Positions 17,513 to 31,500 of a stretch of 64,000 nt of DNA are shown here, one piece after another. Source of the stretch: Mycobacterium angelicum (GTDB lineage: Bacteria > Actinomycetota > Actinomycetes > Mycobacteriales > Mycobacteriaceae); NCBI RefSeq assembly GCF_002086155.1, contig NZ_MVHE01000017.1, positions 1 through 64,000 of the forward strand. Direction: 5' to 3'. The notes below the pieces were generated by a model. The model was not told where the DNA came from. It ran no database searches and worked only from the letters and a program-made list of their open reading frames with translations. Made by a program: the position numbers and the translations under genes. Position 1 is the stretch's first letter, and every line of letters starts with the position of its first letter.

Positions 17513-17895
17513 TGGCCAAGAACTCTAAGCGAGAAGAGTCGCGGACATTTCTGATCTCGGTGGCCGCCGAGCTGGCCGGCATGCATGCGCAGACCTTGCG
17601 CACCTACGACCGGCTCGGCCTGGTCCGGCCCGAGCGCACCTCGGGCGGCGGACGCCGGTATTCGCAGCATGACGTCGACTTGCTGCGTGAGGTGCAGCGG
17701 CTTTCGCAGGACGAGGGCGTCAACCTGGCCGGGATCAAACGCATCATCGAGCTGACCAATCAGGTTGAGGCGTTGCAGTCCCGGCTGCGGGAGATGGCCG
17801 ACGAATTGACCGTTCTGCGTGCCAACCAGCGCCGCGAGGTCGCGGTGGTACCGAAGAGCACGGCGCTGGTGGTCTGGCAGCCGCGCGGTCGCTAG
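17512..17895 (+). CDS. hspR: Heat shock repressor HspR (MerR family)
   Basis: MerR-type repressor of 127 residues that binds HAIR elements. The winged HTH spans about residues 12-80 (FLISVAAELAGMHAQTLRTY, then the wing GGGRRYSQHDVDLLREVQ and QDEGVNLAGIKRIIEL), followed by a coiled coil (about 82-108) and the hydrophobic tail STALVVWQPRGR typical of HspR. It is last in the chaperone operon and closes the feedback loop on dnaK and clpB, whose promoters both carry 7-7-7 HAIR elements here. Its stop codon directly abuts the stop of the convergent PPE gene with no intergenic base. Confidence 0.97.
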   Translation: MAKNSKREESRTFLISVAAELAGMHAQTLRTYDRLGLVRPERTSGGGRRYSQHDVDLLREVQRLSQDEGVNLAGIKRIIELTNQVEALQSRLREMADELTVLRANQRREVAVVPKSTALVVWQPRGR

Positions 17896-20800
17896 TTAGG
17901 GCACGTTGTCGTTGAGGAAGCCGGACAGGTTCTGGCCGAAGTTCCCGACGCCGGAGATGAAGGCCTGCGTCATGGCGTCCAGGATGCTGGTGTTGTAGAT
18001 ACCCGAGAGGGTGTTGCCCAGGTTCGCCCAGCCCGATTCCAGCGTGCCGTGGTTCTGCAGACCTGAATTTCCGACACCGCCGGAGTTGAAGAAGCCCGAC
18101 GTCTCGGTGTAGATGTTGCCCAGCCCGGACACCGCGCCGTCGACGGCGTTGAAGAAGCCCGACGCGCCGCCCGCTCCGTCGTTGAAGAAGCCCGACGACG
18201 GGGCGGTGCTGGAATTGAAGAATCCGGGGGACTGCTGCCAGTCGAAACCGAAGGTGGTCGGGCCCACCGAACCGTTGCCGATGAAGCTGAGCGGGTTGGA
18301 GATGTTGAAGCTCAGCGGTGTTTCGGGGTTGAGCACGCTCGGATCGATGGTGTACGGGCCGAGGTGTTCGGTGGTGATCGGGATGGTGAACGAGACGTGC
18401 AGCACACATCCCACGAAGGGGATGTAGAGGATGCAGATGGTGGTTTCCAGGCTGATGGGTATCGAGAACTCGGCAAGCGTGAACGCCTCTTGAGTGATGG
18501 CGTTGATGGTGCCGGTGATCGGTATTTCAATGTCGCCCTGGATGTCGTAGTTCCACGGGATCGACGGAATGGTGACGTGGTAGCTCAACGCCCCTAGGCC
18601 CTGGTAGTCGCCGCGCCAGAAGAAGCCGTTGCTGTAGTTGCCGGCGATGAAGGCGCCGGTGTTGACATTGCCGGAGTTGGCAAAGCCGGTGTTGGAGTTG
18701 CCGGTGTTGAAGTAGCCGGTGTTGTAGTTGCCCGGGTTGAAGCCGCCGGTGTTGTAGTTGCCCGGGTTGAAGCTGCCGGTGTTGGTGCTGCCCGCGTTGA
18801 AGAAGCCGGTGTTGTAGTTGCCCGAGTTGCCGAAGCCGGTGTTGACCATGCCGCTGTTGAAGAACCCGGTGTTGGTGTTGCCGTTGTTGCCGATACCGGT
18901 GTTGTAGTTGCCGGTATTGCCGATACCCCAGTTCCCGGTGCCCGAGTTGCCGATGCCGATGTTGTTGGTGCCGGAGTTGAACAGGCCGATGTTGCCGCTG
19001 CCCGAATTCCAGTTGCCGAAGCCGGTGAGCGCGTTGCCGGTAAGGCCGATGCCGATGTTGCCGTCGCCGGTGTTGCCGAATCCGATGTTGCCGTTGCCGG
19101 TGTTGCCGAAGCCGATGTTGAAGCTGCCGGTGTTGCCGAAGCCGAAGTTTTGCAGGGCCGCCGTCACGCCGGGGCCGGCGTTGCCGAAGCCGATGTTGCC
19201 GCTGCCGACGTTGCTGAGTCCCCAGTTGCCGCTGCCGATGTTGGCGCCGCCCAGGTTGAGGTCGCCGATGTTGGCATTGCCCAGGTTGAAGCTGCCGATG
19301 TTGCCGCTGCCGAGGTTGTAGTTGCCGATGTTGGCGCTGCCGAGGTTGAAGAATCCGTGGTCGGCCAGCCCGAAGCTGAACGTCGTCGCATCCGGGCCGT
19401 TGCGGAACCAGCCGGCCAGGTCGGTGCCGATGTTCTGCCAGCCCGACACGCTGGACGGGTTGGCGGTCCCGGTGTTGAAAAAGCCCGAGATGGTGTTGCC
19501 GAGGTTGGCGAAGCCCGACTGCAGCGAACCGTAGTTCTGGATGCCGGAGTTGCCGATGGCTCCGATGGCCACGTTGGCCAGACCCGAGTTGTTGCCGAAG
19601 TTGAAGAAGCCCGACGCGCTACCGGTACCCCAGTTGACGAAGCCCGACGACAGCGCGGTCGTTGAGTTGAAGAAGCCGGGGGTGGGCTTGAGGTCGATGA
19701 GCGGAACGTAGGCGGGACCGAAGCCGCCGGTTCCGCCGATGTGGATGATGGTCGAGCCGTCCGGGGCGCCGATGTTCATCTTGATCGCGGGCTGCGTGCC
19801 GAAGTCGATCACGATCGGTGTGTTCGACGGGGCCGAGGGGTCGCCGCCGTGGATGTTGATCGGCCCTATCGGGGCGAAGACCGTGCCCGAGACGATGGCC
19901 AGATCCACGGTTCCGCTGGCCGGGATCTGCGGAATGGTGACCGCCGGGATGGAGATGTTGGTGATGCTGCCGACGATCGGGATGTTGACCGGGGCGTCGA
20001 CGGTGAGGTAGGCGGGGATCCGGTCCATGACGATCGTGTAGTTGTAGGACAGCAGTCCCTGGCGGTCCGCCCGCCAGAAGAAGCCGTTGTCCGAGCTGCC
20101 GGTGATGAACGCCCCGGTGTCGTAGTTGCCGGAGTTGGACCAACCGGTGTTGTAGTTGCCGGTGTTGTAGGACCCGGTGTTGAAGTCGCCCCGGTTGGCG
20201 AATCCGGTGTTGAGATTGCCGATGTTGAAGGCGCCGGTGTTGTAGTCGCCGGGGTTGGCGATGCCGGTGTTGAAGTTGCCGGTGTTGAACAGGCCGGAGT
20301 TGCCGGTGCCGGTGTTGCCGATACCGGTGTTGCCGGTGCCGGTGTTGCCGATGCCCCAGTTTCCGGTGCCCGAGTTGCCGAAACCGACGTTGCCGGTGCC
20401 CGAGTTGAACAGGCCGATGTTGAAGCTGCCGGAGTTGGTGCCGCCGATCCCGATCTGGTTGTTTCCCGACAGTCCGATGCCGATTCCGCCGGTGCCCATG
20501 TTGCCGATGCCGATGTTGCCGGTGCCGGAGTTGAACAGGCCGAAGTTGGCGGTGCCGGAGTTGAACAATCCGGTGTTGCTGGTGCCCGCGTTGAAGAATC
20601 CGGTGTTGGCGAAGCCGGAGTTCAGCGAGCTGAAGCCGGACTGGTTGTCGCCGGTGAGCCCGATGCCGACGTTGTTGTTGCCGGTGTTGAACAGGCCGAT
20701 GTTACCGTTGCCGGCGTTGGCCCAACCCTGGTTCCCGTTGCCGGCGTTGGCAATTCCGACATTGTTGTCGCCCAGGTTGAACAGGCCCATGTTGTTGGTG

Positions 20801-23800
20801 CCGAAGTTCAGCGGGCCGAACCCGACCTGGTTATTACCGGTCAGGCCGATGCCGATGTTGCCGTTGCCGGTGTTGCCGAAGCCGAAGTTGCCGTCGCCGG
20901 TGTTGCCCCAGCCGACGTTTCCGCTGCCGGTGTTGCCGAAGCCGATGTTGTGCAGTGCCGCCGTCAGCCCCGGGCCGGCGTTGCCGAAGCCGAAGTTTCC
21001 GCTGCCGATATTGCCGTTGCCGAAGTTGGCGTCGCCGACGTTTCCGAAGCCGAAGTTGGCGTTGCCCAGGTTGCCGCTGCCGATGTTGAAGTCGCCGACG
21101 TTTCCGCTGCCGAGGTTTCCGTGGCCCAGGTCGGCCAGACCGAGGTTGATGACGGGTGTTCCGGCCGGGCCGCGGAACAGACCGGACAGGTCGGTGCCGA
21201 AGTTCGCCAGGCCCGAGAGGTGGCCCGCGGTGGCCAGGTCGGCGGTGCTGGTGTTGTAGAAGCCCGACACGGTGTTGCCCAGGTTGGCCCAGCCCGACTG
21301 CAGCGAACCGAAGTTCTGCCAGCCCGAGCTGCCCAGGGTGCCGATGTTGGTGTTGCGGAAGCCGGAGAGGTTGGCGCCGAGGTTTCCGAACCCGGACACG
21401 GTTCCGGTGCCGTTGTTGAAGAAGCCTGACGAAGGGCTGCTGGTGGTGTTGCCGATGCCGGGAGCGGGCTGGATGTCGAGCAGCGTGATGTTGACGGGCC
21501 CGGCGCCACTGCGAATCGCGATCGGAATACCGTTGTTGGGTCCGCCGATGGTGACGTCGACGACGGGCAGGGTTCCGGTGACGGTCGGGATGGTGATGGG
21601 CCCGATGCTGAAGTTGGTGATCTGCAGGGCGTTGATGGTGATCGGCGGAATGGTGAAGCCGTTGACGGCCAGGGTGTTGAAATCGGCGTGGATTGGAATG
21701 TTGATCGGGATGTTGATGTCGAAGGTCAGCACCGGGAATTGCGGGACGTAGAAGGCGTAGTGAACACCGATCAGGCCCTGGTAGTCGGCGCGCCAGAACA
21801 TGCCGTTGTTGTAGCTGCCGGCGTTGAAGGCGCCGGTGTTGACGTTTCCGGCGTTCGCCAGACCGGTGTTGTAGTCGCCGCTGTTGAAATGGCCGGTGTT
21901 GTAGTCGCCGGAGTTGAAGCCGCCGGTGTTGAAGCTGCCGGTGTTGTAGCTGCCGGTGTTGTAGTCGCCCGGGTTGGCGAATCCGGTGTTGGTGCTGCCG
22001 ACGTTGTAGAGACCGGTGTTGTAGGTACCCGCGTCGGCGATGCCGGTATTGCCGGTGCCGGCATTCCATAGACCCCAGTTCCCCGGGCCCACGTTGCCGA
22101 TGCCGGTGCTGGCCACGCCGGCGTTGCCGATACCGAAGTTGCCGGTGCCCGAGTTGCCGATGCCGACGTTGCCGGTGCCCGAGTTGAAGAAGCCGATGTT
22201 GTTGGTGCCCGAGTTGAACAGGCCGGTGTTGCCGCTGCCCGAGTTGAGGCCACCGAAGCCGAACTGTCCGTTGCCGGACAGGCCGATCCCGATGTTGTTG
22301 CTGCCGGTGTTGGCGAACCCGATGTTGTTGCTGCCGTTGTTGGCAAAGCCCTGGTTGTTGCTGCCCAGGTTGCCCAGGCCGAAGTTGTAGTTGCCGAAGT
22401 TGCCCAGGCCGACGTTGTAGTCGCCCAGGTTTGCGGGGCCGATGTTGTAGCTGCCCCGGTTGCCGGCCAGGAAGTTGAAGTCGCCGATATTGCCGCTGCC
22501 GAAGTTTCCGCTGCCGACGTTTCCGAAGCCGAAGTTGTTGCTGCCGAGGTTTCCGCCGCCGACATTGCCGTTGCCGATGTTGGCGAAGCCGACGTTGGCG
22601 ATCGGGTTGTTGTTGAAGAATCCGGCGATGTTGTTGCCGACGTTCTCGACGCCGGAGATATTGCCGGGCATCGCCAGACCCAGCGTGCTGGTGTTGAGGA
22701 AGCCGGAGACGTTGTTGCCGAAGTTGGACATCCCGGAGAGCAGGTCGCCGAAATTCTTGAATCCGGAGATTCCCGAAGTGCCCGAGGTGAGGTTGAGGAA
22801 TCCGGAACTGTTGCGGCCGGTGTTGCCGAAGCCGGACACGGTACCGGAACCGGAGTTGAAGAAACCTGACGACGGCGAGGTGGTGGAGTTCGAAAAGCCC
22901 GGTGTCGCAGGGATATTGAGGGTCGGGATCTTGATGGGCAGCAGGCCGCCGTCGCCGCCGAGGTCGATCAGCGGGTCCGGGCCGGCCCCGATGTTCATGC
23001 CTATCGGCGGCAGGCTGATCGCAATGTTCGGAATGAAGATCGCATTGACTTCGACCACCTTGGTGCTGATGCCGAAGAAACTCACGTCGACGGTCACCGG
23101 CGGAATGACGAAGCCGAACATGGTGAAGACGCCCAGGGTGCCGTTGATGGGGACGTTGAGGTAGATCGGGACGTGCATGTGCAGCGGGATGGCGGTGTCG
23201 GGAATCGAGACGGTCCAGTCGATGCCCCACAGACCCTGGTAATCGCCGCGCCACAGATACCCGTTGCTGTAGTTGCCCGAGTTGAAGAATCCGGTGTCGA
23301 CGTTGCCGGAGTTGCCCAAGCCGGTGTTGTAGTCGCCGAGGTTCAGATGGCCCGTGTTGTAGGAGCCGGGGTTCAGGCCGAAGGTGTTGAAGCTGCCCAC
23401 GTTGAAGCTGCCGGAGTTGTAGCCGCCGACGTTGCCGACGCCGGTGTTGACGTTGCCCGGGTTCAGGAATCCGGTGTTGACGTTGCCGGCGTTGAGGATG
23501 CCGGTGTTGGTGTCGCCGGTGTTGCCGATGCCCCAGTTCCCGGTGCCGGAGTTGGCGATGCCGATGTTGCCGCTGCCGGAGTTGAACAGGCCGATGTTGT
23601 TGCTGCCGGAGTTGAAGAAGCCGCTGTTGCCGCTGCCGGAGTTCCAGGCGCCGAAGCCCTGCTGGTTGTTGCCGGTGAGTCCGATACCGATGTTGTTGCT
23701 GCCGGTGTTGGCGAACCCGATGTTGTTGCTGCCGGTGTTGGCGAAGCCCTGGTTGGAGCTGCCGGCGTTGCCGAAGCCGAAGTTGTAGTTGCCCAGGTTG

Positions 23801-26800
23801 GCCAGGCCGATGTTGTAGTCGCCGAAGTTGCCGGGGCCGAAATTGTATGAGCCGCGGTTGCCGTCGAAGATGTTGTAGCTGCCCAGGTTTCCGCTGCCGA
23901 GGTTGGCCGTTCCCAGATTCCCCAGGCCGATGTTGAAGTCGCCGACGTTTCCGAAGCCGACGTTGTTGGCGCCGACGTTGGCCAAGCCCAAATTGAACGT
24001 CGTCACCCCGGCCACCTGGTCGCGGAAGAAGCCCGCGATGTTGGCGCCGTGGTTGAGCACACCCGAGACGTTGGCCGGTGTTCCGACTCCGGTGTTGAGC
24101 AGGCCCGAGACGGCGGTGCCGAAGTTGGCGATGCCCGATTGCAGGCTGCCGTAGTTCTTGAAGCCCGATGTTGCGCCGTTGGCGTAGTTCTGGAAACCCG
24201 AGACGTTGGAGCCGAGATTGCCGAAGCCCGATACCGTTCCGCTGCCGAGGTTGAACAGGCCCGAGGACGGGTTGGCCGTCGAGTTGAAGTAGCCGGTCTG
24301 CGCCGGGATGTTGAAGACCGTCCAGTCGGCGGGGCCGAGGGTCGCCGTGGCCGGGACGAAGATCTTGGTCGAACCGTCCAGCGCGCCGATGTTGAACACC
24401 ACCTGGGGGCCGGTGCCCGTCACCGGCGGAACGGTGACCGAGTTGATCACGCCGGCCAGGATCGGGACGCCACCGACGGCCGGGGTGAACCCGAAGTGGA
24501 CGTCCTCCAACGTGATTCCGCTGTACAGGGTGTTGGTGAAACCGGCCGTGATGGGAATGTTGATGGGCGCCGTGATGTCGACGTGGCCGGGGATTTCGGG
24601 GATATGAATGACGTAGCTCGAGCCCCAGAGGCCTTCGGAATCGCCGCGCCACATGATGCCGTTGCCCATGTCGCCGGTGATGAACGCACCGGTGTCGATG
24701 GTGCCCTGGTTGGCCAAACCGGTGCTGTAGTTGCCGGCGTTGTACAGGCCGGTGTTGTAGCTGCCGCGGTTGGCGATGCCGGTGTTGGCATCACCCGCGT
24801 TATACCAACCGCTGTTGTAGTTGCCGGCGTTGGAGAAGCCGGTGTTGGCGATGCCGACGTTGAAGAGGCCGGTGTTGGTGCTACCGCTGTTGCCGATGCC
24901 GGTGTTGAGGCTGCCGGAGTTGCCGAAGCCGAAGTTTCCGTTGCCGGAGTTGCCGATACCGATGTTGTTGCTGCCGGAGTTGAACAAGCCGATGTTGCCG
25001 GTACCGGAGTTGAAGCCGCCGGCGAAGTTGATGCCCACCTGGCCGCTGCCGGTGAGCCCGATGCCGATGTTGTTGTCGCCGGTGTTGCCGAAGCCGATGT
25101 TGTTGTCACCGGTGTTGCCCCAGCCGTAGTTGTTGCTGCCGGTGTTGCCGAAGCCGATGTCGTTGAGCGCCGCGGTGAGCGTGGGACCGGCGTTGCCGAA
25201 CCCGATGTTGCCGCTGCCGATGTTGCCGCTGCCGATGTTCAGGCTGCCGATGTTGCCGCTGCCGATGTTCAGGCTGCCGACGTTGCCGCCGCCGAAATTG
25301 AAATCGCCGATGTTGCCGCTGCCCACATTCAGCCGGCCCAGGTCGCCGAGGCCCAGATTGAAGAAGGTGCCGTTGTTGTCGCGCACCAGACCCGACAGGT
25401 CGGTGCCGATGTTCGAAAAGCCCGAAACGTTGCCCGGCGTAGCGAAATTCGCCGTGCTGGTGTTGTAGAAACCCGAGACGCTGTTACCCAGGTTCGCCCA
25501 GCCCGACTGCAGCGAGCCGAAGTTCTGAAAGCCCGAATTGCCCAGTGCGCCACTCAAACCGCTGTTCAGCCAGCCCGAGGTGGTGGCGCCGAAGTTGCCC
25601 CACCCAGAGGTGCCGCCGGCGCCGGAGTTGAAGAAGCCGGACGAGGGGTTGGTGGTCTTGTTTCCGAACCCGGGGGCGGGCTCGATGTCGATGAACGTGA
25701 TGGTGCGGCTTTCGATGGCGCCCACGAAAGTGATGGGAACGTTGATGTTCGGGCCGCCGATGCCCACCGTCACGTTGGGAATGGTGATGGCGGACCCGCC
25801 GAGGATGACCGGACCGAAGTAGAAGAAGCCGCCCAGGTAATAGGTTTTAGGGAAGACCGTACCGGCCACCGTGACCGGAATGACTTGGCCGCCAAGGTTC
25901 ATCACGCTATCGACCGGAATGATCATCTGTTCGTTAATCGGGACGTACGGAGTGGTGTACGACAGGTGCAGGGATATCTGGCCCTGGTTGTTGCCGGCGA
26001 CGAAGATGCCGTTGTTGAAGCTGCCGGTGTCGAAGGCGCCGGTGTTGACGTCGCCGGGGTTGAAGAAGCCGGTGTTGGTGTCGCCTGGGTTGAAGAAGCC
26101 GGTGTTGACGTTGCCGACGTTGTAGCTGCCGGTGTTGGTTTGGCCGACGTTGAACCCGCCGGTGTTGTAGCTGCCGGCGTTGAGCCAGCCCGAGTTCAGC
26201 AGGCCGGCGTTCATCAGGCCCGAGTTGTAACTGCCCGCGTTGGACCAGCCGGTGTTGCCGGTGCCGGGGTTCTCGTATCCCCAGTTGCCGGTGCCGGCGT
26301 TGAGCACGCCGACGTTGCCAGTGCCGGAGTTGCCGATGCCCCAGTTTCCGGTGCCCGCGTTGAACAGGCCGACATTGTTGGTGCCCGAATTGAAGAAGCC
26401 GTTGTTGCCGATGCCCGAATTCAGGGCGCCGATGCCGACCTGGTTGTCCCCGGTGAGCCCGATACCGAAGCTGTTGTTGCCGGTATTGCCGAAGCCGGTA
26501 TTGCTGTTGCCGGTGTTGGCGAAGCCGCGGTTCAAGTTGCCGGAGTTGGCGAATCCGTTGTTGTTGTCTCCGACGTTGCCGCGTCCGACATTGCCGTTTC
26601 CCAGATTGCCGAAACCGATGTTGGATAGGCCGATGTTCGCGGCGCCGAAGTTCTGATTGCCGATATTTGCGCTGCCCAGGTTTTGGTTACCGATATTGCC
26701 GCTGCCGAAGAAGTTGTAGCTGCCCCAGTTGCCGCTGCCCACAATGTTGTAATCGCCGAGGTTGCCGCTGCCCAGGATGTTGACACTGCCGACGTTCGCA

Positions 26801-28452
26801 TTCGCGAGGATGTTGTAGTTGCCCACGTTGGCATTGCTGAGAATGTTCCCGATTCCCACGTTGGCAAAGCCGATATTGAAGGTGGTGGGCCCACGGAAAA
26901 AGCCGGACAGGTTGCTTCCGGTATTGAGGACACCGGAGGTGTACGCCGGTATCGTGACCGCCGTCAGGCTCGAGTTGAGCAAACCCGAAATGGTGTTGCC
27001 GGAGTTGAACAGACCCGATTCCTGGATACCGGTATTGGCGAAACCTGAATTGCCTATTGCACCCAGTGAGGAATTGAGGATGCCGGAGTTGTTGGCGCCG
27101 GAGTTGAGTATTCCGGATGCGCTGCCCTGCCCGCTGTTGAAGAATCCGGATGAGAACAGGGTGGTCGTGTTTCCCAGGCCCGGGCCGTTTTGTCCGTAGA
27201 ACCAGCCCTGATTGTCGGCCCGCCACAGAAAACCATTGCTGTTGTTGCCGGAAATCAAAAGGCCGGTGTCGACGTTTCCGCTGTTCGCGAGGCCGGTGTT
27301 GTAATTACCGGTGTTGAAATAGCCACTGTTGTAACTGCCGATGTTGAAGCCGCCGGTGTTGCTGGAGCCCGGGTTGTAGCTGCCGGTGTTGAAATTGCCC
27401 GCGTTGCCGATGCCGGTGTTGGCCAGCCCCGCGTTGAAGAAGCCGGTGTTGGCGTCGCCGGAGTTTCCGATGCCGGTGTTGTAACTGTTGCCGGAGTTCC
27501 CGATGCCCCAGTTTCCGGTGCCCGAGTTGCCGATTCCGATGTTGCTGGTACCGGAGTTGAACAGACCGATGTTGCCGGTGCCCGAGTTCCAGCCGCCGAA
27601 CCCTTGCGCACCGTTGCCGGTGAGCCCGATGCCGCGATTGCCGTTGCCGGTGTTGCCGAAGCCGATGTTGTTGTCGCCGGTGTTGCCGAAGCCGATGTTT
27701 CCGCTGCCGGTGTTGCCGAAGCCGATGTTGTTCAGCGCCGCCGTCAGCCCCGGACCCACGTTGCCGAACCCGAAGTTCCCGCTGCCGTTGTTGCCGCTGC
27801 CGATGTTGTTCGAGCCGATGTTGCCCGAACCGATGTTGAAGTTTCCGATGTTGCCGTTGCCGACGTTGCCCTGGCCGACGTTCGCCAGGCCCAGATTGCG
27901 GGCCAGTCGTTGCGCCAGAACGCCGATCGCGCTGGGCGCAGCCGCCGCGAAGGGGGTCAGCCCGGAGACGGCGGCCGAGGCGCCGGAGTAGTAGCCGAAC
28001 ATCGCGGCCACATCCTGGGCCCACATCTGCTCGTACTGGGATTCGGCCGCGGCGATCGCCGGGGCGTTCTGCCCCAGCAGATTCGAGATCACCAGCGAGA
28101 CAAACTGTGTGCGGTTGGCCGAGATGACGGCCGGATGGACCGTCGCGGTCAGCGCCGCCTCGAACGCGGCCGCCGCCAGCCGGACCTGGGTGGCCGCCTC
28201 GTCGGCTTGCGCCGCCGCCGCCGACAGCCAGCCCAGATACGGGGCCGCTGCGCCGGTCATCGCCATTGACGCCGGCCCCTGCCACGAGAAACCCACCAGG
28301 TTCGCGGTCACCGACGAGAACTGGTTTGCCGCCGCACCCAACTCGCTGGACAGTCCGTCCCAGGCCGCCGCCGCACTCAACATCGGCTCCAGCCCCGCGC
28401 CAAGAAGTAGTCGCGCCGAATTGATTTCGGGGGGAAGGACCGCGAAGCTCAC
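17896..28452 (-). CDS. Giant PPE family protein, MPTR subfamily (about 3518 residues)
   Basis: Type VII-secreted PPE protein of the MPTR group, in the place of H37Rv PPE8 (Rv0355c). The GTG at 28452 is chosen because it gives [15 protein letters not shown] with AGGTG upstream; earlier starts add unrelated residues. The PPE domain covers about residues 1-180, with the WxG motif in WQGPASMAM and the helical end [17 protein letters not shown]. The rest is Asn/Gly-rich pentapeptide repeats (NxGxGN, FNxGxxNxG) interrupted seven times by a hinge of the type WRxDxQG followed by a 100-150-residue beta-rich spacer and a [12 protein letters not shown] block. MPTR-PPE proteins are usually exported by ESX-5 and act at the cell surface; a specific role is unknown. 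No PE partner lies nearby. Confidence 0.95.
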   Translation of the reverse strand: MSFAVLPPEINSARLLLGAGLEPMLSAAAAWDGLSSELGAAANQFSSVTANLVGFSWQGPASMAMTGAAAPYLGWLSAAAAQADEAATQVRLAAAAFEAALTATVHPAVISANRTQFVSLVISNLLGQNAPAIAAAESQYEQMWAQDVAAMFGYYSGASAAVSGLTPFAAAAPSAIGVLAQRLARNLGLANVGQGNVGNGNIGNFNIGSGNIGSNNIGSGNNGSGNFGFGNVGPGLTAALNNIGFGNTGSGNIGFGNTGDNNIGFGNTGNGNRGIGLTGNGAQGFGGWNSGTGNIGLFNSGTSNIGIGNSGTGNWGIGNSGNSYNTGIGNSGDANTGFFNAGLANTGIGNAGNFNTGSYNPGSSNTGGFNIGSYNSGYFNTGNYNTGLANSGNVDTGLLISGNNSNGFLWRADNQGWFYGQNGPGLGNTTTLFSSGFFNSGQGSASGILNSGANNSGILNSSLGAIGNSGFANTGIQESGLFNSGNTISGLLNSSLTAVTIPAYTSGVLNTGSNLSGFFRGPTTFNIGFANVGIGNILSNANVGNYNILANANVGSVNILGSGNLGDYNIVGSGNWGSYNFFGSGNIGNQNLGSANIGNQNFGAANIGLSNIGFGNLGNGNVGRGNVGDNNNGFANSGNLNRGFANTGNSNTGFGNTGNNSFGIGLTGDNQVGIGALNSGIGNNGFFNSGTNNVGLFNAGTGNWGIGNSGTGNVGVLNAGTGNWGYENPGTGNTGWSNAGSYNSGLMNAGLLNSGWLNAGSYNTGGFNVGQTNTGSYNVGNVNTGFFNPGDTNTGFFNPGDVNTGAFDTGSFNNGIFVAGNNQGQISLHLSYTTPYVPINEQMIIPVDSVMNLGGQVIPVTVAGTVFPKTYYLGGFFYFGPVILGGSAITIPNVTVGIGGPNINVPITFVGAIESRTITFIDIEPAPGFGNKTTNPSSGFFNSGAGGTSGWGNFGATTSGWLNSGLSGALGNSGFQNFGSLQSGWANLGNSVSGFYNTSTANFATPGNVSGFSNIGTDLSGLVRDNNGTFFNLGLGDLGRLNVGSGNIGDFNFGGGNVGSLNIGSGNIGSLNIGSGNIGSGNIGFGNAGPTLTAALNDIGFGNTGSNNYGWGNTGDNNIGFGNTGDNNIGIGLTGSGQVGINFAGGFNSGTGNIGLFNSGSNNIGIGNSGNGNFGFGNSGSLNTGIGNSGSTNTGLFNVGIANTGFSNAGNYNSGWYNAGDANTGIANRGSYNTGLYNAGNYSTGLANQGTIDTGAFITGDMGNGIMWRGDSEGLWGSSYVIHIPEIPGHVDITAPINIPITAGFTNTLYSGITLEDVHFGFTPAVGGVPILAGVINSVTVPPVTGTGPQVVFNIGALDGSTKIFVPATATLGPADWTVFNIPAQTGYFNSTANPSSGLFNLGSGTVSGFGNLGSNVSGFQNYANGATSGFKNYGSLQSGIANFGTAVSGLLNTGVGTPANVSGVLNHGANIAGFFRDQVAGVTTFNLGLANVGANNVGFGNVGDFNIGLGNLGTANLGSGNLGSYNIFDGNRGSYNFGPGNFGDYNIGLANLGNYNFGFGNAGSSNQGFANTGSNNIGFANTGSNNIGIGLTGNNQQGFGAWNSGSGNSGFFNSGSNNIGLFNSGSGNIGIANSGTGNWGIGNTGDTNTGILNAGNVNTGFLNPGNVNTGVGNVGGYNSGSFNVGSFNTFGLNPGSYNTGHLNLGDYNTGLGNSGNVDTGFFNSGNYSNGYLWRGDYQGLWGIDWTVSIPDTAIPLHMHVPIYLNVPINGTLGVFTMFGFVIPPVTVDVSFFGISTKVVEVNAIFIPNIAISLPPIGMNIGAGPDPLIDLGGDGGLLPIKIPTLNIPATPGFSNSTTSPSSGFFNSGSGTVSGFGNTGRNSSGFLNLTSGTSGISGFKNFGDLLSGMSNFGNNVSGFLNTSTLGLAMPGNISGVENVGNNIAGFFNNNPIANVGFANIGNGNVGGGNLGSNNFGFGNVGSGNFGSGNIGDFNFLAGNRGSYNIGPANLGDYNVGLGNFGNYNFGLGNLGSNNQGFANNGSNNIGFANTGSNNIGIGLSGNGQFGFGGLNSGSGNTGLFNSGTNNIGFFNSGTGNVGIGNSGTGNFGIGNAGVASTGIGNVGPGNWGLWNAGTGNTGIADAGTYNTGLYNVGSTNTGFANPGDYNTGSYNTGSFNTGGFNSGDYNTGHFNSGDYNTGLANAGNVNTGAFNAGSYNNGMFWRADYQGLIGVHYAFYVPQFPVLTFDINIPINIPIHADFNTLAVNGFTIPPITINALQITNFSIGPITIPTVTGTLPVVDVTIGGPNNGIPIAIRSGAGPVNITLLDIQPAPGIGNTTSSPSSGFFNNGTGTVSGFGNLGANLSGFRNTNIGTLGSSGWQNFGSLQSGWANLGNTVSGFYNTSTADLATAGHLSGLANFGTDLSGLFRGPAGTPVINLGLADLGHGNLGSGNVGDFNIGSGNLGNANFGFGNVGDANFGNGNIGSGNFGFGNAGPGLTAALHNIGFGNTGSGNVGWGNTGDGNFGFGNTGNGNIGIGLTGNNQVGFGPLNFGTNNMGLFNLGDNNVGIANAGNGNQGWANAGNGNIGLFNTGNNNVGIGLTGDNQSGFSSLNSGFANTGFFNAGTSNTGLFNSGTANFGLFNSGTGNIGIGNMGTGGIGIGLSGNNQIGIGGTNSGSFNIGLFNSGTGNVGFGNSGTGNWGIGNTGTGNTGIGNTGTGNSGLFNTGNFNTGIANPGDYNTGAFNIGNLNTGFANRGDFNTGSYNTGNYNTGWSNSGNYDTGAFITGSSDNGFFWRADRQGLLSYNYTIVMDRIPAYLTVDAPVNIPIVGSITNISIPAVTIPQIPASGTVDLAIVSGTVFAPIGPINIHGGDPSAPSNTPIVIDFGTQPAIKMNIGAPDGSTIIHIGGTGGFGPAYVPLIDLKPTPGFFNSTTALSSGFVNWGTGSASGFFNFGNNSGLANVAIGAIGNSGIQNYGSLQSGFANLGNTISGFFNTGTANPSSVSGWQNIGTDLAGWFRNGPDATTFSFGLADHGFFNLGSANIGNYNLGSGNIGSFNLGNANIGDLNLGGANIGSGNWGLSNVGSGNIGFGNAGPGVTAALQNFGFGNTGSFNIGFGNTGNGNIGFGNTGDGNIGIGLTGNALTGFGNWNSGSGNIGLFNSGTNNIGIGNSGTGNWGIGNTGNYNTGIGNNGNTNTGFFNSGMVNTGFGNSGNYNTGFFNAGSTNTGSFNPGNYNTGGFNPGNYNTGYFNTGNSNTGFANSGNVNTGAFIAGNYSNGFFWRGDYQGLGALSYHVTIPSIPWNYDIQGDIEIPITGTINAITQEAFTLAEFSIPISLETTICILYIPFVGCVLHVSFTIPITTEHLGPYTIDPSVLNPETPLSFNISNPLSFIGNGSVGPTTFGFDWQQSPGFFNSSTAPSSGFFNDGAGGASGFFNAVDGAVSGLGNIYTETSGFFNSGGVGNSGLQNHGTLESGWANLGNTLSGIYNTSILDAMTQAFISGVGNFGQNLSGFLNDNVP

Positions 28453-28586
28453 ATCACCTGTCCCTACTGTTGAGCGCCGGAGTGGCTCAGCAGTCACGAT
28501 TATTCAACAGATGTCGGATCCAGAATCGGCTTTGGGCAGGCAAAGATTACGGGCGCGTGTCGCGTCGGTGCCCGGCGCGTGCAGGC

Positions 28587-31500
28587 CTAGAAGCCGAACT
28601 TGAACGGGCCGAAGCCGCCGGCGCCCTGCAGGTGATACGGCAGTAGGTAGCTGAAGTCCAGTGGAGTCGCCGGGAACAGGCTGGTGTCCGGGATTGTGAC
28701 GGACGCGTACGTTTCGTAAACCGGAATATCGGGCAGGCCCAGATTCTGCGAAATGACGATGTGTATGGGAATGAAGATGTCGACAGCGTGCAGAGTCAGC
28801 GGGCCCACGGTGCCCAGGATCGGGATATAGGGCGGAGTATCCAGTTCCCAGGTGTAGGGGATGGTGGGCAGAACGACGTTGTAGGACAAGGAGATTTGGC
28901 CCCGGCCGGCGCCCCGCCACAGCAGGCCGTTGTTTCCGTCGCCCGATATGAAGGCGCCCATGTTGTCATCGCCGGTGTTGCCCAGGCCCAGGTTATGGTC
29001 GCCAGGGTTGAATGCGCCCTTGTTGAAGCTTCCGGCGTTGTTGAAACCGAGGTTGTGGTTGCCGGAGTTGAAGAAGCCCGTATTCGAACTGCCGGTATTG
29101 CTGATGCCCAAGTTGTAGTTGCCGGAGTTTCCGATGCCGAAGTTTCCGGTGCCGGAGTTGAAGAAACCGATATTTCCGGTGCCGGAGTTGCCGAAGCCGA
29201 TGTTCGCCACGCCCGAATTGAACAGTCCGAAGTTTCCGGCGCCCGAGTTGAACCCGCCGATGCCGAATTGGTTGTTGCCGGTGAGGCCGATACCGATGTT
29301 GCCGCTGCCGGTATTCCCGAGGCCGAAGTTGTGGCTGCCCGCGTTGACGAAGCCGAGGTTGTAGCTGCCCGAATTCCAGAAGCCCAGGTTGAAGCTGCCC
29401 GAATTGTCCGGCCCCAGATTGAAACTGCCCGCGTTGTCAGAGCCCAGATTGAAGTGGCCCAGGAGGTGCCCGATGTCGGTGCAGCCCACGCCCGAGAGCA
29501 GCGCCGGGGTGGCGAGGTCCAGCGTGCTGGTGTTGAGCAACCCGGAGACGCTATTGCCCAGGTTCAGCGCGCCGGACTGCAGGGCCCCGGCGTTGAGGAC
29601 GCCCGAGATATGGCCGGCCGCTTGCGAATTGGCTGCCAGCGAGTTGAAGAGCCCGGAGATGTTGGCGCCGAAGTTGCCGAAGCCCGACGCGCTGCCCGTT
29701 CCGCTGTTGAAGAAGCCGGAAGCCGGTCCGGTGGTGGAATTGCCGAAGCCCGGCGCCGCCGGAATGTTAAGCAGCGGAAGGGAAATGGGCCCGACGCCGG
29801 CGGTGCCGGTTATCTCCAGGACGTAGTCCGGCCCGCCCACCACCAGCTGCAGCGGCCCGTCCAGGCTCAGCACGATGTCGGGGATCGCTATCGGTCCGAA
29901 GTAACCCGAGGCACCGACTTCGACGCCGAGATGAAGGACGTTCATGTGCACGCTGGGCGCACCGATGTAAATCGAATGCACCGTCAGCGGGGTCATGTCG
30001 CCCGTAATCGGGATATTCAGCGGGATTTTGACGTCAAGGTGTGCCGGTATTTCCGGAATGTTGATCGCGTAGGAGAAACTGAACAGGCCCTCTCGGTCGC
30101 CGCGCCAGAAGAGGCCGTCGTTCATGTTGCCGGATATGAAAGCGCCGGTGTTGATGTCGCCGGAGTTCGCCAGGCCGGTGTTGTAGTTGCCGCTGTTGAG
30201 GTAGCCGGTGTTGTAGTCGCCGGTGTTCAGCGAGCCGGTGTTGGCGCTGCCCGCATTGAAGTTGCCGGTGTTGTAGTTGCCGGTGTTGCCGATGCCGCTG
30301 TTGACGTTGCCGACGTTGAAGAATCCGGTGTTGGCGGTCCCGGTGTTGGCCAGGCCCGCATTCTGGCTGCCGGAATTCAAGATGCCGAAGTTGCCGCTGC
30401 CGGAGTTGAAGAAGCCGATGTTGTTGCTGCCGGAATTGAACAGGCCGATGTTGTTGCAGCCGGTGTTGAGGCCGCCGATACCGACTTGACCGTCGCCGGT
30501 CAGCCCGATGCCGATGTTGTGGCTGCCGGTGTTGGCGAAGCCGATGTTGTAGCTGCCCGTGTTGGTGAAGCCGTAGTTGTGGTTGCCGATATTGACGAAG
30601 CCGACGTTGTAGCTGCCCGAGTTGGCGGAGCCGAAGTTGAAGCTGCCGAGGTTGACCGGGCCGAGGTTGAAGCTGCCCACGGTGAGCCCGAATTCTTCAG
30701 TGGCGAAGCCGGAGGCGAAGGCCGGGGTGAAGTCCGCCGGTCCGGTGCCCAGCACACCCGAGATGGCGTTGCCCCAGTTGGCGAAACCCGACTGCAGCGT
30801 GCCGGCGTTCTGGAAACCGGAATTGCCCAGGCCGTGGGTGGCCAGATTGAAGAAGCCCGAATTGATGCCGATGTTCCCGAAGCCCGACGAGCTGCCGCTG
30901 CCGCTGTTGAAGAAGCCCGATGATGGGCCGGTGGTCGAGTTCGCGAAGTCCGCCGTCGGCCGGATGTCCAGCAGCGGGATGTCGATGGGTCCGATGCCCG
31001 CGTGGGTGATCACCTCGAACGACGTATCCGGGCCGCCGATCAGCAATTGCACTGTGGGCAGGTCGGTTTGGATTTGCGGGATGCTGATGCCGCTGACGCT
31101 GATATCCGGCAGGAAGTTGGTCGCGAAGTGCACTCCCAGCGGCGCAAGGTGGAACGGGGCGATTATCAACGATCCCAGTTCGACGCTGACGGGGATGTTC
31201 AATGGGATGCCGATGTCGAACCCGAACCCGATTTCGGGGATGTGCAGGGCGTAGCCGGCACCCAAGAGGCCATGGCTGTCTTCCTTCCAGAAGAAGCCGT
31301 TGTCCATGTTGCCGGCGTTGAAGGCGCCGGTGTTTAGGTTCCCGCTGTTGCACACGCCGGTGTTCAGGTCGCCGGAGTTGAAGTAGCCGGTGTTCAGGTT
31401 GCCGGCATTGAAGCTGCCGGTATTGGTGCTGCCCGCGTTGAAGTTTCCGGTGTTGTAGTTGCCGGTATTGCCGACGCCCATGTTGATGTTGCCGGCGTTG

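Noticed and set aside
20834..24652. A 1272-residue minus-strand frame within the larger PPE gene
   Set aside because: It is a frame-shifted shadow of the repeat, rich in Arg/Gln/His, with no domain.
24049..26628. Long plus-strand open frames opposite the PPE genes (also at 19741-21429, 28761-30923, 31701-33116)
   Set aside because: They are antisense to the Asn/Gly repeat codons, have Val/Ala/Gly-periodic low-complexity translations and no ribosome binding sites; the PPE frames are clearly the coding ones.
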